The notes: generated by a model from the letters alone, not told the origin. A stretch of 64,000 nt of DNA from Candidatus Krumholzibacteriota bacterium (GCA_024276305.1 JAJRXK010000069.1:1-64000); one strand, 5' to 3'; positions 28,515 through 37,818 are shown, counted from the first letter of the stretch. Program-made: numbers and translations.

Positions 28515-29489
28515 TCATTCCACTCGTTCCATGAGGATCATCCCTCGGGACTCGAGCCAGTCGGCCACCTTCACCACTGCCAACCTCACTCCTCGAGTCT
28601 GCACGGGGGCTCCGAAGTGTTTCAATCCCACATAGATGCCCGTCTGGCAGGGCCGGGCCTCCACGAGTAGAGCTTGCCTCAGATCTGCCTCTTCGACGAT
28701 CACCTCGAAGGTGATGCGATCGCCGTCGAGACTTCGGCTGGCTTCGAGCAGGACGACGTGGCCACCCTCGAAAGCATGGGATTCCTTCTGAAAACTGCCC
28801 ACCTGAGACAGATCACCTTGGAGCCGAGCGTGAGCCACTGGAACCTCCTTCACCCGGGGGCAGAAGTCCCGCGGAGATTTCTCGAGAGGAATGAACTTGG
28901 CGTGATGGATCTCGAGGTCCATGGACTGCCACTTCTCGGCGTACTTGGTCTGCAGAGTCTCGGAAGGCGCGGCCTCGATATGAATCTCGTAGAGCCCCGT
29001 CGCCTCCGCCTGCGACACTGCAAAATCGAAGTAGTCGGGATGATCGGTGGTGAGCCAGATCTCGCCGGAGGGATGCAGACGACGGGTGGCGAGCTCGAAG
29101 AATTCCGACTGCAACAGTCGACGCCCTTCGTGCTTCTCCTTCGGCCAAGGATCGGGAAAATTCACCACGATTCGATGGACCGACTCCTCGGGCAGAGTGT
29201 CCCACAGAATGAGCCGTCCATTTCCGCAGTAGAGCCGCGCATTCGAGATGCCCTCCCGACGGAGCCGACGCACCCCTCGATCGATGGATGCCGCGGCGAT
29301 CTCCACTCCGAGGAAATTCCAATCCGGATGGCGGCGGGCAAAATCGACTAGGAAGGCGCCGTTTCCGAAGCCGATCTCGAGGCCGAGAGGAGCCTCCCGG
29401 CCGAAGATGGTGGCCGGCGTCAGCGGGAATGCCAATTCGTGGGTCCACAGCCGAACCGAACCGGCCGGCGAATCCATGGGCGTGTTCAT
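28515..29489 (-). CDS. trmB: tRNA (guanine-N7-)-methyltransferase with C-terminal extension
   Basis: A 324-residue enzyme that methylates G46 of tRNA using S-adenosylmethionine. SAM loop EIGFGNGAFL, and the family hallmark VNFPDPWPKEKHEGRRLL followed by TDHPDYF. Typical bacterial TrmB is about 210-240 residues, so here roughly 110 extra residues follow the core (from about 215), with a second compact domain (EVPVAHARLQGDL to ADWLESRGM). Extended TrmB proteins are known in some thermophiles. The ATG at 29489 has GGGGGAG 6 bases upstream. A TTG ten codons earlier is possible but less likely. Second gene after the RluA-type synthase. Confidence 0.9.
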   Translation of the reverse strand: MNTPMDSPAGSVRLWTHELAFPLTPATIFGREAPLGLEIGFGNGAFLVDFARRHPDWNFLGVEIAAASIDRGVRRLRREGISNARLYCGNGRLILWDTLPEESVHRIVVNFPDPWPKEKHEGRRLLQSEFFELATRRLHPSGEIWLTTDHPDYFDFAVSQAEATGLYEIHIEAAPSETLQTKYAEKWQSMDLEIHHAKFIPLEKSPRDFCPRVKEVPVAHARLQGDLSQVGSFQKESHAFEGGHVVLLEASRSLDGDRITFEVIVEEADLRQALLVEARPCQTGIYVGLKHFGAPVQTRGVRLAVVKVADWLESRGMILMERVE

Positions 29490-29558
29490 GGGCAGCTCCC
29501 CCGAGCAATCCAGGCGCAAAGGTCGAAGGCCCAGTATGCAACAGGACCGCGCCCGCCG

Positions 29559-30470
29559 CTAGGAGTGGCCAACGACCCAGTTCTTCAGAACTTCGCGAAA
29601 ATCGGGAGGGTCGGGCGCTTCGACATCGAGGTCCTCGAAGCGAATTCGAGAGGCGTGGAGCATGTGTCGTCGCACTCCATCTTCACGACCGTAGACCGCG
29701 TCGCCGAGGAGGGGGTGTCCGAGATGGGCCATGGTCACCCGAATCTGGTGAAGAAACCCGGTCCTCGGCCGCAGCTCCACCAGGGCATGAGAGGCTCCGA
29801 CTTCGAGGAGCCTCCACCGCGTGGGACAGCTCCGCGTCTGGGCATCCGCAGAGGCCCTCACCTCGACTCGAGCGGGCCGGTGCCGCCGGACCATGAGCTC
29901 GACCGTGACCTCACCGGACGCCGGTGGAATCCCATGGACCAGAGCGCGGTAGACTTTGGTCACTCGATGCTCTTGGAAGGCCGAACGAAGCCGAGCGAAG
30001 CCCGCCTCGGTGGTCGCAAAGACCTGCACTCCCGAGCTGTCGACATCGAGGCGATGCACCACCCCGGATCGCAGTCCCCCTTCTCCCACCCCTTCGACCT
30101 CCGGGTGACGTGCGATGACTGCATTCAAAAGGGTGTCCGATTGATCGCTGCGGAGCGGATGCACGCCCTGGCCCGGGGCTTTGTCCACCGCGATCCACCC
30201 GGGGCCCTCCGCCAGGATGGAAACGCCGAGGTCCGGGCGGGGGAGAATTCGATGGAGCCGGCGCGGCTCGGCAAAGAGACTCACCCGATCTCCCGCCGCG
30301 AGGAGATGACCCTTCGCCGATTCGGTGGCGGTCCTCCCGTTCAGCCCGACCATTTGCAGACCCAAGCTCTCGCGGGCCTGACGACGCGACCACTGCAGCT
30401 TCTCCGCGAGAAATCGGTCCAGGCGCACCCCCGATTCCTCAGCCGAGACTCTCCAGGACTTCCATGTCAT
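29559..30470 (-). CDS. RluA family pseudouridine synthase
   Basis: A 303-residue RNA modification enzyme. An N-terminal S4 domain (RLDRFLAEKLQWSRRQARE) binds RNA, and the catalytic domain holds HRLDVDSSG with the essential aspartate, then RPRTGFLHQIRVTMAHLGHPLLGD. The family makes pseudouridine in 23S rRNA or tRNA. Which site cannot be told from sequence, though the S4 domain suggests an RluD/RluC-like role. Divergent from the old yellow enzyme with 79 bases between, and 69 bases upstream of trmB on the same strand, so the two RNA-modifying genes probably share a transcript. Confidence 0.93.
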   Translation of the reverse strand: MTWKSWRVSAEESGVRLDRFLAEKLQWSRRQARESLGLQMVGLNGRTATESAKGHLLAAGDRVSLFAEPRRLHRILPRPDLGVSILAEGPGWIAVDKAPGQGVHPLRSDQSDTLLNAVIARHPEVEGVGEGGLRSGVVHRLDVDSSGVQVFATTEAGFARLRSAFQEHRVTKVYRALVHGIPPASGEVTVELMVRRHRPARVEVRASADAQTRSCPTRWRLLEVGASHALVELRPRTGFLHQIRVTMAHLGHPLLGDAVYGREDGVRRHMLHASRIRFEDLDVEAPDPPDFREVLKNWVVGHS

Positions 30471-30549
30471 AATTCGCGCCCCGTCATCGAACGACCCCGA
30501 TTGCTTCCGCAGGAATCCATCCGTCCTTCAGATTGGGAGTGTCCCTCAA

Positions 30550-31620
30550 ATGACCGATCTTTTCGACCCCGTCGTGCTCGGATCCATCGAATGCCGAAAC
30601 CGCATCGCCATGGCTCCCTGCACACGCTGCATGTCTCCGGACTTCCTGCCCACTGCAAACGTGGTCGAGTACTATCGGCGCCGCGCGGCCGACGGAGTGG
30701 GATTGCTCATCAGCGAGGGCACGGTCATCACTCCGCGCGGCAGTGGCTACCTCGACGTCCCGGGCATCTTCGACCCTTCCCAGGCGAAGGCGTGGAAACG
30801 GGTCACCAACGCCGTCCACGACGAAGGGGGACGGATGATTTGCCAGATCTGGCACGTTGGAAATGTGGCTCACCGGCGAACTACGGGCGGCTTGACCCCG
30901 GAATCTCCCTCGGGGATCGCCCCCGAAGGCCACGTCAGCCGGATCGTGAACGACGACGGTCAGCCGGTTCCCTTCGAGGCGGGTGAAGCGATGACCGAGG
31001 CCCGGATTCACGAGGTGATCGACCTCTTTCGCAGCGCGGCGGGTCGAGCGATGGAAGCCGGTTTCGACGGGGTGGAAATCCACGGAGCACATGGATACTT
31101 GATCGATCAGTTCACGAATCTCGCCTTCAACCATCGCACCGACGAGTGGGGAGGCATCCATCGGACCCGCTTCGCCCGCGAGGTGACCCACTCGGTCATC
31201 GGCGAGATCGGATCCGACCGAACCGTGTTTCGATTCTCACCTCTCATGTCGGTCGCCAATCAGCCTTGGCTCGAAGCCGAATCCACCTTCGAGCTGCTCC
31301 TCACGGATCTCTGGGAGGCTGGACTCCGCATTCTTCACGCCTCGAACCTGGACTACGACCAACCCATCCTTCGCAGCGGACCGGAGATCGCCGACCCGGA
31401 CCTTCCCTTGCATCGAGCCTGCCGGCAGCACTGGTCGGGCCAACTCATTGGAGTGGGAAGCCTCGACCCCAGCCGTGCGGCTCGGGCGATCGAAGACCAT
31501 GAGGTGGATGTGGTGGCCTTCGGACGTTCGCTCATCGCGAACCCGGATTTCTGCCACCGCTTGCGGTCTGGCCTCCCTCTCCGGGACTACGATCCACAGA
31601 TGCTGGCAACGCTGGATTGA
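30550..31620 (+). CDS. NADH:flavin oxidoreductase, old yellow enzyme family
   Basis: A 356-residue FMN-dependent ene-reductase of the NemA/OYE type. TIM-barrel landmarks are VVLGSIECRNRIAMAPCTR, QIWHVGNVAH (substrate-binding histidine region) and GVEIHGAHGYLIDQF, with FGRSLIANPD near the C-terminus binding FMN phosphate. It lacks the C-terminal iron-sulfur and second nucleotide domains of dienoyl-CoA reductases. It reduces activated double bonds of quinones, enals or nitro compounds. Natural substrate unknown. GGGAGTGTCC upstream may contain the ribosome binding site. Confidence 0.92.
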   Translation: MTDLFDPVVLGSIECRNRIAMAPCTRCMSPDFLPTANVVEYYRRRAADGVGLLISEGTVITPRGSGYLDVPGIFDPSQAKAWKRVTNAVHDEGGRMICQIWHVGNVAHRRTTGGLTPESPSGIAPEGHVSRIVNDDGQPVPFEAGEAMTEARIHEVIDLFRSAAGRAMEAGFDGVEIHGAHGYLIDQFTNLAFNHRTDEWGGIHRTRFAREVTHSVIGEIGSDRTVFRFSPLMSVANQPWLEAESTFELLLTDLWEAGLRILHASNLDYDQPILRSGPEIADPDLPLHRACRQHWSGQLIGVGSLDPSRAARAIEDHEVDVVAFGRSLIANPDFCHRLRSGLPLRDYDPQMLATLD

Positions 31621-31684
31621 GCCTCGCGCCGGCCCGTGCCCACCATCCTTGACCCCGTCGAGTCCCTCACAGACACTGATCACC

Positions 31685-32743
31685 ATGGCTCAGCGAAAGC
31701 AGCAGAGATCACGTTTGCGCCGCCGCCCCTCCCCCCGCTCGCCCTGGTGGAGTCGGGCGGGCCGACAGGAGATTCTCGATCTCCGCCTCTGCGATCTGGG
31801 ACTGAGGATCGAGGACACCCACCTCGCGGTCCTCGTCGAGCGTCTCTACACCGAACTCGACGAACGGGGGCTGCGATTGCACCCCCACACCTGGTTCGCC
31901 AGCGACTGGTTCAGCCCCGATGGGGTGCCGGGCATCGCCATTCCGTTCTATCTCGCGCACCCTCGGCTGATCCGGATGGAGCGCCGAATGATGCTCGAGG
32001 TCGAGGGAGAGGGCGACCGGGAGTGCATGCGCCTCCTGCGTCACGAGGCAGGGCACGCTCTCTGTACCGCCTTCCGCCTCCACTATCGACGCAAATGGCG
32101 AGAGATTTTCGGACCGATGAGCAGTCCCTACCCCGAGAGCTACCGGCCCAAGACCCGCAGCCGGGACTATGTCGTCCACCTGGACTGGTGGTACGCCCAA
32201 GCTCATCCCGCCGAGGACTTCGCCGAGACCTTCGCGGTTTGGCTCACTCCCCACTCCCGGTGGCGAAGCCGCTATCAGGGTTGGCCAGCGCTCACCAAGC
32301 TCGAGTACGTGGACCGTCTCATGAACAGCATTCGAGGCCGCTCGGCGATCGTTCGATCGCGCCGACAGATCGAACCCATCTCACGACAGCGAATCACCCT
32401 TCGCGAGTACTACGCCGAAAAACAGGAGCGCTTCGGCGCGGACCGTCCCGAATTCTACGACCGGGACCTCCAACGGCTCTTCGGGCACGGGGATCCGGAG
32501 GCGCCAACCGCAGCCAGTTTCCTCCGGAGCCACCGTCGCCGGATTCGCGAATCCGTATCCCGGTGGACTGGCGAATACCAGTACACCATCGACCAAGTGC
32601 TGCGCCAGATGATCAACCGCAGCCGTGAACTCCAACTCCGCCTGGAGTTCGATGACGAAGACACTCTCTACGAAGCCACGGTCATGGTCGCCGTGCAGTC
32701 CACTCGGTACCTGCACCGATTCCCTCACCGAATCCAGGTCTGA
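31685..32743 (+). CDS. Putative zinc metallopeptidase (HEAGH protein) paired with an ATP-grasp ligase
   Basis: A 352-residue soluble protein with no signal peptide and a very basic N-terminus (residues 1-25). A zinc site is likely: HEAGH at 120-124 and EDFAETF at 177-183, the layout of Peptidase_Mx-like putative metallopeptidases where the Glu of ED-FAE is the third ligand. Around it are RDYVVHLDWWYAQAHP and long helical segments. The remaining C-terminal half (about 200-352) is charged and helical. It ends 3 bases before the ATP-grasp gene at 32747, so the two are surely coexpressed. Substrate unknown. I infer that peptidase and ligase act on the same peptide bond type. Confidence 0.7.
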   Translation: MAQRKQQRSRLRRRPSPRSPWWSRAGRQEILDLRLCDLGLRIEDTHLAVLVERLYTELDERGLRLHPHTWFASDWFSPDGVPGIAIPFYLAHPRLIRMERRMMLEVEGEGDRECMRLLRHEAGHALCTAFRLHYRRKWREIFGPMSSPYPESYRPKTRSRDYVVHLDWWYAQAHPAEDFAETFAVWLTPHSRWRSRYQGWPALTKLEYVDRLMNSIRGRSAIVRSRRQIEPISRQRITLREYYAEKQERFGADRPEFYDRDLQRLFGHGDPEAPTAASFLRSHRRRIRESVSRWTGEYQYTIDQVLRQMINRSRELQLRLEFDDEDTLYEATVMVAVQSTRYLHRFPHRIQV

Positions 32744-32746
32744 TCC

Positions 32747-33772
32747 ATGGCGCGCTACCGCATTCTCCTTCTCGTCCATGAAGATCTCGTCCCCCCGGAG
32801 AGCGTCGAAGGCATCGAGCCATCCGAGGTGATGAAGTGGAGGACCGAATATGACGTGGCTCAGGGCCTCACCGCGCTCGGGCACCGCGTTCTGATCCTCG
32901 GAGTGAAGAGTGATCTTGCGGTCATCCGGACCGCGATCGAGGACTTTCGTCCCCACATCGCCTTCAACCTTCTCGAGGAGTTTCACGGGGTTGCACTCTA
33001 CGACCAACATGTCGTGAGCTACCTCGACCTTCTGCGAATGCCCTATACCGGATGCAATCCCCGAGGCTTGACCCTCTGTCACGACAAGGCTCTCTGTCGA
33101 AAGATCTTGGCCTACCACCGCGTGCCCGGCCCTCGATTCACCCTCATTCCTCTCGGGCGGAAAGCGCGGGTTCCCCAACGCATGCGCTATCCGCTCTTCG
33201 TGAAATCCGCGACCGAAGATGCTTCCTTTGGCATCTCGCAGGCTTCGGTGGTCCCCGACGAAGCCCACCTCCTCGAACGAGTCGAATTCATTCATGATTC
33301 CGTGGGAACCGACGCGCTGGTCGAAGAATACATCGACGGAAGAGAGCTCTACGTGGGGGTCCTCGGCAACCAGAGACTGCAGATCCTTCCCATCCTGGAA
33401 ATGACCTTCCCGAATCTCCCCCCGGGAGCTCCCAAGATCGCCACCGAGAAGGTGAAGTGGGACGAGGAGTACCAGAAGCGCATCGGACTGCAAGTCGAAG
33501 CTCCCCGAGATCTCGACGAAGTGCTCGTTCGAAGGATCGACACCCTCGCCCGGCGCATCTACCGGATCCTGGGGCTCAGCGGTTATGCGCGACTGGACCT
33601 GCGTCTCTCACCGGAAGGCGTTCCTCACCTCATCGAAGTGAATCCCAATCCGGACTTGGCGGCTGACGACCTCCTCGCCGATGCCGCCGAAATGATCGGC
33701 TACTCCTACGAACGGCTGCTCAAGAAGATCATCAGTCTGGGCTTGAGATATCGCGCAAAATGGGCTCAGTAG
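32747..33772 (+). CDS. ATP-grasp ligase of the D-Ala-D-Ala ligase type
   Basis: A 341-residue ATP-dependent carboxylate-amine ligase. N-terminal Rossmann-like domain (RILLLVHEDL), a central lid (YPLFVKSATEDASFGIS with ATP-binding lysine; LVEEYIDGRELYVGVLG) and the metal-binding end LIEVNPNPDLAADD. Overall shape is that of Ddl, but the usual Ddl serine loop and genome context (mur/fts genes) are missing and its only partner is the metallopeptidase 3 bases upstream. I would not call it ddl. More likely it makes a dedicated peptide or tag. Its stop overlaps the convergent phosphatase gene by 7 bases. Confidence 0.82.
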   Translation: MARYRILLLVHEDLVPPESVEGIEPSEVMKWRTEYDVAQGLTALGHRVLILGVKSDLAVIRTAIEDFRPHIAFNLLEEFHGVALYDQHVVSYLDLLRMPYTGCNPRGLTLCHDKALCRKILAYHRVPGPRFTLIPLGRKARVPQRMRYPLFVKSATEDASFGISQASVVPDEAHLLERVEFIHDSVGTDALVEEYIDGRELYVGVLGNQRLQILPILEMTFPNLPPGAPKIATEKVKWDEEYQKRIGLQVEAPRDLDEVLVRRIDTLARRIYRILGLSGYARLDLRLSPEGVPHLIEVNPNPDLAADDLLADAAEMIGYSYERLLKKIISLGLRYRAKWAQ

Positions 33773-34275
33773 CGTAGAATCACGGTATCCACCTGCTCTT
33801 CGGAGACGACGACCAAGTAGAGTCGATCGTACTCTCGTGCTTCGTCAATCGGTGCGCCCGCTTCGCCGCCCAAGAGGCCTACCGCCACCGGGGTCGTGTT
33901 GGTATGACCGATGACGAGGTGACGTCCGCCGCTGGCCCGCAATCTCGCTACCAAGGAAGACAAGTCCCGCGGGTCGTAGATCTGGATCTCGAGTCCGAGT
34001 TCTGCGGCCAACGGAGCCCCGGTCTCTCGAGTCCGGCGAGTATCGGAGGAGTGGATCCCCTCGATGCCCGCGTCGCGCAACAGGTGGGCGAGAGCCCTGG
34101 CTCGCTTCCGACCGATCTCGTTCAAAGGAGGGTCGTCTCCCTCGGACGCCTTCTCGGCGTGGCGCACGAAGAACACCTGAAGAGGAGTCATCTCTGCGCC
34201 GAGAGCTCTCCGCGGGACAGCTCCAATGCCAACCAACAGCGCGAGACCGATCCCCAGGATCAAGGGAGCTCTCAC
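33766..34275 (-). CDS. Exported histidine phosphatase (SixA/phosphoglycerate mutase superfamily)
   Basis: A 169-residue phosphatase. Signal peptide at the front (PLILGIGLALLVGIG), phospho-histidine motif FVRHAEKA near residue 35, the pairing HSSDTRRTRET and the second histidine in VIGHTNTTP. I chose the GTG at 34275 because it forms a GTGA overlap with the ferrochelatase stop and has GAGGAGG upstream, whereas the ATG 12 codons earlier is buried in hemH. Last gene of the nhaD-like/usp/hemH/phosphatase operon. Target unknown. The export signal argues against a cytoplasmic SixA role. Confidence 0.82.
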   Translation of the reverse strand: MRAPLILGIGLALLVGIGAVPRRALGAEMTPLQVFFVRHAEKASEGDDPPLNEIGRKRARALAHLLRDAGIEGIHSSDTRRTRETGAPLAAELGLEIQIYDPRDLSSLVARLRASGGRHLVIGHTNTTPVAVGLLGGEAGAPIDEAREYDRLYLVVVSEEQVDTVILRY

Positions 34276-35327
34276 TCGGACTTCGCCTCCTCGGATGGGT
34301 CGCCCCCCCATCCCTGCATTTCCTCCAAGGCCAATCGGGCCAAGAGCCGAGCGTGATCATCGGCATCGTTCAACGCGGGAAGATAGCGAAACCCTCTTCC
34401 GCCGGCCTCGGTGAAGACTTTGCGGTTCTGGACCTCGATCTCTTCGAGGGTCTCGAGGCAATCCACCGCGAATCCTGGGCAGACGACATCCACCCCCTCC
34501 GCCCCGCACTCACCCCAATCCTGAAGGGTGTCCTTGGTGGAGGGCTCCAGCCACGGATCCCTTCCGAAACGGGACTGATAGGCCATCTTCCAGTGGCCGC
34601 TCGCCAGGCCGAGCTCCTCGGCCAGAGCGGCGGCAGTCTGGCGACAGTGGATGGGATAGGGATCCCCCTGATCGGCATAGCGCTGGGGAATCCCGTGGAA
34701 GGACAAGAGGAGTCGGCGACCGCCGAACTCTCCGCCCGCGCTTCGAATCGACTCCGCCAATGCTTCGATGTAGAGAGGATGCAGGTGGTAGGACATCCGG
34801 TGCCGGATCTCCGGCAACCAGCGATAACGCGCCGCGGCCACGTTCAGCGCGTCGACATTCGTGGCCGTCGTCGATGCAGAATACTGGGGATAGAGAGGCA
34901 AGTGGACGATGCGCCCGCAGCCCTGCGAAATCAGGGCGTCCAGAGCATCGGCCATCGAGGGTTTCCCATAGCGCATGCCCACCACCACCGGGATCGCTCC
35001 GGTGGTCGCCAATTCCGCCTCGACCTTCAGCCCCAGGGATCGGGTGAGATGGAGCATGGGTGAGCCATCGTCGGTCCAAATGCTCCGGTAGAGCCGGGAG
35101 ATCCGGAAGGGACGCACGGGAAGGATGAAGAGATGCAGAATGGGCCACCAGAGCAGGGGTGAGAGCTCGACGACTCGGGGATCCGAGAGGAACTCCCTCA
35201 GAAAGCGGCGTAGAGCCCCTGGAGAAGGGTCGTCCGGAGTGCCCAGATTGCTCAGGAGTACCCCGACTCGGGGGCGATCGGCGGCAACGGAAGCCCCACC
35301 TCCACGCGATCCTCGATAGCGCGGCAT
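34272..35327 (-). CDS. hemH: Ferrochelatase
   Basis: A 351-residue enzyme inserting ferrous iron into protoporphyrin (or coproporphyrin) at the end of heme synthesis. Landmarks are VGVLLSNLGTPDDP, the catalytic histidine in LLLSFHGIPQRY, YQSRFGRDPWLEPST and the conserved glutamates in GFAVDCLETLEEI. No cysteine cluster for a 2Fe-2S centre is evident at the C-terminus. It lies 29 bases after the universal stress gene and overlaps the phosphatase by GTGA. No other heme genes are visible in the window. Confidence 0.95.
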   Translation of the reverse strand: MPRYRGSRGGGASVAADRPRVGVLLSNLGTPDDPSPGALRRFLREFLSDPRVVELSPLLWWPILHLFILPVRPFRISRLYRSIWTDDGSPMLHLTRSLGLKVEAELATTGAIPVVVGMRYGKPSMADALDALISQGCGRIVHLPLYPQYSASTTATNVDALNVAAARYRWLPEIRHRMSYHLHPLYIEALAESIRSAGGEFGGRRLLLSFHGIPQRYADQGDPYPIHCRQTAAALAEELGLASGHWKMAYQSRFGRDPWLEPSTKDTLQDWGECGAEGVDVVCPGFAVDCLETLEEIEVQNRKVFTEAGGRGFRYLPALNDADDHARLLARLALEEMQGWGGDPSEEAKSE

Positions 35328-35356
35328 GAATCTCCGATCCGTCGGTTGCGGGGGAC

Positions 35357-36241
35357 TCAGCGGGCGGGCACCAAGAGCACCGGAACGTCGGAAAGCTCCA
35401 CGCAGCGATGCGAAGCGCTTCCCAGCCAGAGCTCCGCCAATCCATGACGCCCTTTGGTTCCCATCACGATGATCGTGGCGTCGGTCTCTTCCCTCAGGCG
35501 CAGGATCTCCTCGACCGTGCGCCCCGCCGAGAGATGCGCCTTCACCTGGGAATACGATCCCGCAAGACGCTCACGCCTTTGCTCCAACGCCTCCTCCGCC
35601 TCTGCCGAGGCTGCGGCAAAGCGCTCGTCGTCCTTGGTCCCCGTGTCTCGTTCGTTCAGAACGTGTGTGAGGTGACATTCCGTCGCCGCCGGTCCGATTG
35701 CCGCCGCGAATTCCAGGGCGGCTTCCGCCACGTCCGAGAAATCCGTGGCAAAGAGCACTCTCTCGAAGAGGTTGATCCTCCGATCATCCGCATGACGATC
35801 GTCCTCGCGAGGTTTGCAGATCATCACTGGAACCTTGGAGTGGCGTACGATCGCCATCGACGTTCCTCCGAGATAGACGCGCTCGAGGGCCTTCTCGTGC
35901 TGACGCCCTGCCACCACCAGATCGGCTCCGCTCTCCCGGATGCCCTTGAGAATCTCTGCCTCCGGATTCCCGACTTCGACTCGATAGCTCGCCTCGATCC
36001 CACTCTCCGCCAATTGCTTCTTCCAATCCTCGAAGCGAGTCTCCCCCTCGCGCCGCATGCGGTCCGCAAGCTCTTCGTCGAATCCTCGGAAGCGATCGAA
36101 GGAGACCAGATCGCGATCGATCACATAGAGAAACTCGATCTCGGCGAGCCCGGCTTGCTTGAGCGCGAGCAGTTGCTGCACCACGAGGAACGAAAGCTCC
36201 TCGAACTTGGTGGGGAAAAAGATCTTTCGAATGCTACCCAT
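35357..36241 (-). CDS. Universal stress protein with two tandem UspA domains
   Basis: A 294-residue protein made of two UspA units (about 1-145 and 155-294). The second keeps the ATP-binding pattern G-2x-G-9x-G-S in MGTKGRHGLAELWLGSASH. The first has AGRQHEKALERVYLGGTS, which lacks the early second glycine, so only the second unit may bind ATP. GAGGAAAT precedes the ATG. It lies between the ion antiporter (35 bases upstream) and hemH (29 bases downstream). Confidence 0.92.
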   Translation of the reverse strand: MGSIRKIFFPTKFEELSFLVVQQLLALKQAGLAEIEFLYVIDRDLVSFDRFRGFDEELADRMRREGETRFEDWKKQLAESGIEASYRVEVGNPEAEILKGIRESGADLVVAGRQHEKALERVYLGGTSMAIVRHSKVPVMICKPREDDRHADDRRINLFERVLFATDFSDVAEAALEFAAAIGPAATECHLTHVLNERDTGTKDDERFAAASAEAEEALEQRRERLAGSYSQVKAHLSAGRTVEEILRLREETDATIIVMGTKGRHGLAELWLGSASHRCVELSDVPVLLVPAR

Positions 36242-36276
36242 GATTTCCTCGTTTCACTCGGAATCGGCCCGACGAA

Positions 36277-37818
36277 TCATCGGAAGAAGATGAGGGTGAT
36301 CACCACGAAGCTCGGCACGAGAAATACGAGCGAGTACTTCAGGATATAGCCGAAGAAACTCGGCATCGAAACCCCGGTTTCCTCCGCGATGGAACGTACC
36401 ATGAAGTTGGGAGCGTTGCCGATGTAGGTATTGGCTCCCATGAACACGGCGCCCGACGCGATCGCCCTCAGATAGATCTCGTTTTCCGCGATCAACTGAT
36501 GGATCGCCTGCACCTCAGGAACGCCAGGACTGAAGTTCCCCAGCGCGGTGTTCAGAAAGACCAGATAGGTCGGCGCGTTGTCGAGGAAGCTCGAGAGTCC
36601 ACCGGTGATCCAGAAGTAGTGCACCGGATCCTGCACCGCCTCGATGATGAAGGAGAGAGCTCCATCGCTCCCGGCCTTCAAGATCAGGAGAACAGGGATC
36701 ATGGTCACGAAGATCCCCGCGAAGAGATAGGCAACTTCCTGGATGGGGAACCAGGTGAATTCGTTGCGATCTCGAATGTCTCGGGTGGTCGTCCGCAGAC
36801 TCAGAATCCCCATGACGATCAGGATGCCATCTCGGAGCAGATGGGCGACTGGACGCTCGATTCCCAGCACATCGATCTCGCCGAGATGCAGAAGTCCACT
36901 CATGAGAACGGCGCCCACGACCCCCAGCAGGAAGATGCCGTTGTGAAGACCCTCGATCTTGAGATTGGTTCCACCTTCGATCGCCTCCGGCCGATTCTTC
37001 TCCTTGCGATAGTGATAGGTGTCGAGGAGGAAGAAGATCGCCAGAAGCATCGACGAAACCACGGCCATCGGCGCAACCAGATCCATTGTCCAGAAGAAGG
37101 GCACACCGTGCAGGAATCCCAGGAACAGCGGGGGATCGCCCAGCGGAGTCAGTGACCCACCGATATTGCAGACCAGGAAGATGAAGAACACGATCTGATA
37201 GGTACGGTTCGATCTCCATGCGTTGGCCCTCATGAACGGCCGGATGAGCAACATGGCCGCCCCGGTCGTACCAATCAACGAGGCGATGAGGGTTCCGATC
37301 ACCAGCATGATCAGATTCACCACCGGGCTCCCCGAGAGGTTGCCCGTCACCAAGATCCCGCCCGCTACGGTGTAGAGAGACCACAGCAGGATGATGAATG
37401 GTACGTAGTCGGAGAGGTAGATGTGGAGGATCTCGTAGACCGCGACGCCGCGATAGGCGAAGAGGAAGGGGATGACCAAGAGCAGCCCCCAGAACGCCGA
37501 GATCTTCGGGAAATGGTGGTGCCAGAAGCGTGGAGCCACCAGCGGAAAGAGTGCGATGGAGAGGAGAATCCCCGCGAAGGGAAGACCGGTGTAGAGCGGC
37601 AGCTCGCGCCCGAGATCTTCATGCCCGCCTCCGTGCTCCTCTCCGCTTTCCGCCGCGGCCTCGTCATGAGTCTCACCACCGCTGACATGATCCACCACCG
37701 ATCCGCGGTCGACTTCGGATGGCGGCGACTCGGCCCGCCCAGAAGTGGCCAGACCCATGGCCAGAATCATGACGACAACGGCCAGGTAATAGGGCCGTGG
37801 GTGTGCGATCCGTCGCAT
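36277..37818 (-). CDS. NhaD/CitMHS-type sodium:proton antiporter
   Basis: A 513-residue inner-membrane transporter of the ion transporter superfamily. A signal-like first segment is followed by a short His/Glu-rich loop (HDEAAAESGEEHGGGHED, about residues 50-67) and about 12 membrane helices. The family repeats are seen in SLIGTTGAAMLLIRPF, CNIGGSLTPLGDPPLFLGF and, in the second half, SSFLDNAPTYLVFLN and GANTYIGNAPNFM. These resemble sodium:proton antiporters of the NhaD kind. Ion specificity cannot be proven. GGAGG lies 8 bases before the ATG at 37818. Longer starts lack this. First gene of a four-gene operon. Confidence 0.87.
   Translation of the reverse strand: MRRIAHPRPYYLAVVVMILAMGLATSGRAESPPSEVDRGSVVDHVSGGETHDEAAAESGEEHGGGHEDLGRELPLYTGLPFAGILLSIALFPLVAPRFWHHHFPKISAFWGLLLVIPFLFAYRGVAVYEILHIYLSDYVPFIILLWSLYTVAGGILVTGNLSGSPVVNLIMLVIGTLIASLIGTTGAAMLLIRPFMRANAWRSNRTYQIVFFIFLVCNIGGSLTPLGDPPLFLGFLHGVPFFWTMDLVAPMAVVSSMLLAIFFLLDTYHYRKEKNRPEAIEGGTNLKIEGLHNGIFLLGVVGAVLMSGLLHLGEIDVLGIERPVAHLLRDGILIVMGILSLRTTTRDIRDRNEFTWFPIQEVAYLFAGIFVTMIPVLLILKAGSDGALSFIIEAVQDPVHYFWITGGLSSFLDNAPTYLVFLNTALGNFSPGVPEVQAIHQLIAENEIYLRAIASGAVFMGANTYIGNAPNFMVRSIAEETGVSMPSFFGYILKYSLVFLVPSFVVITLIFFR

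Noticed and set aside
32747-33772. Naming the ATP-grasp gene ddl
   Set aside because: Fold agrees, but context lacks cell-wall genes and a metallopeptidase is tightly linked. Substrate specificity cannot be read with confidence.
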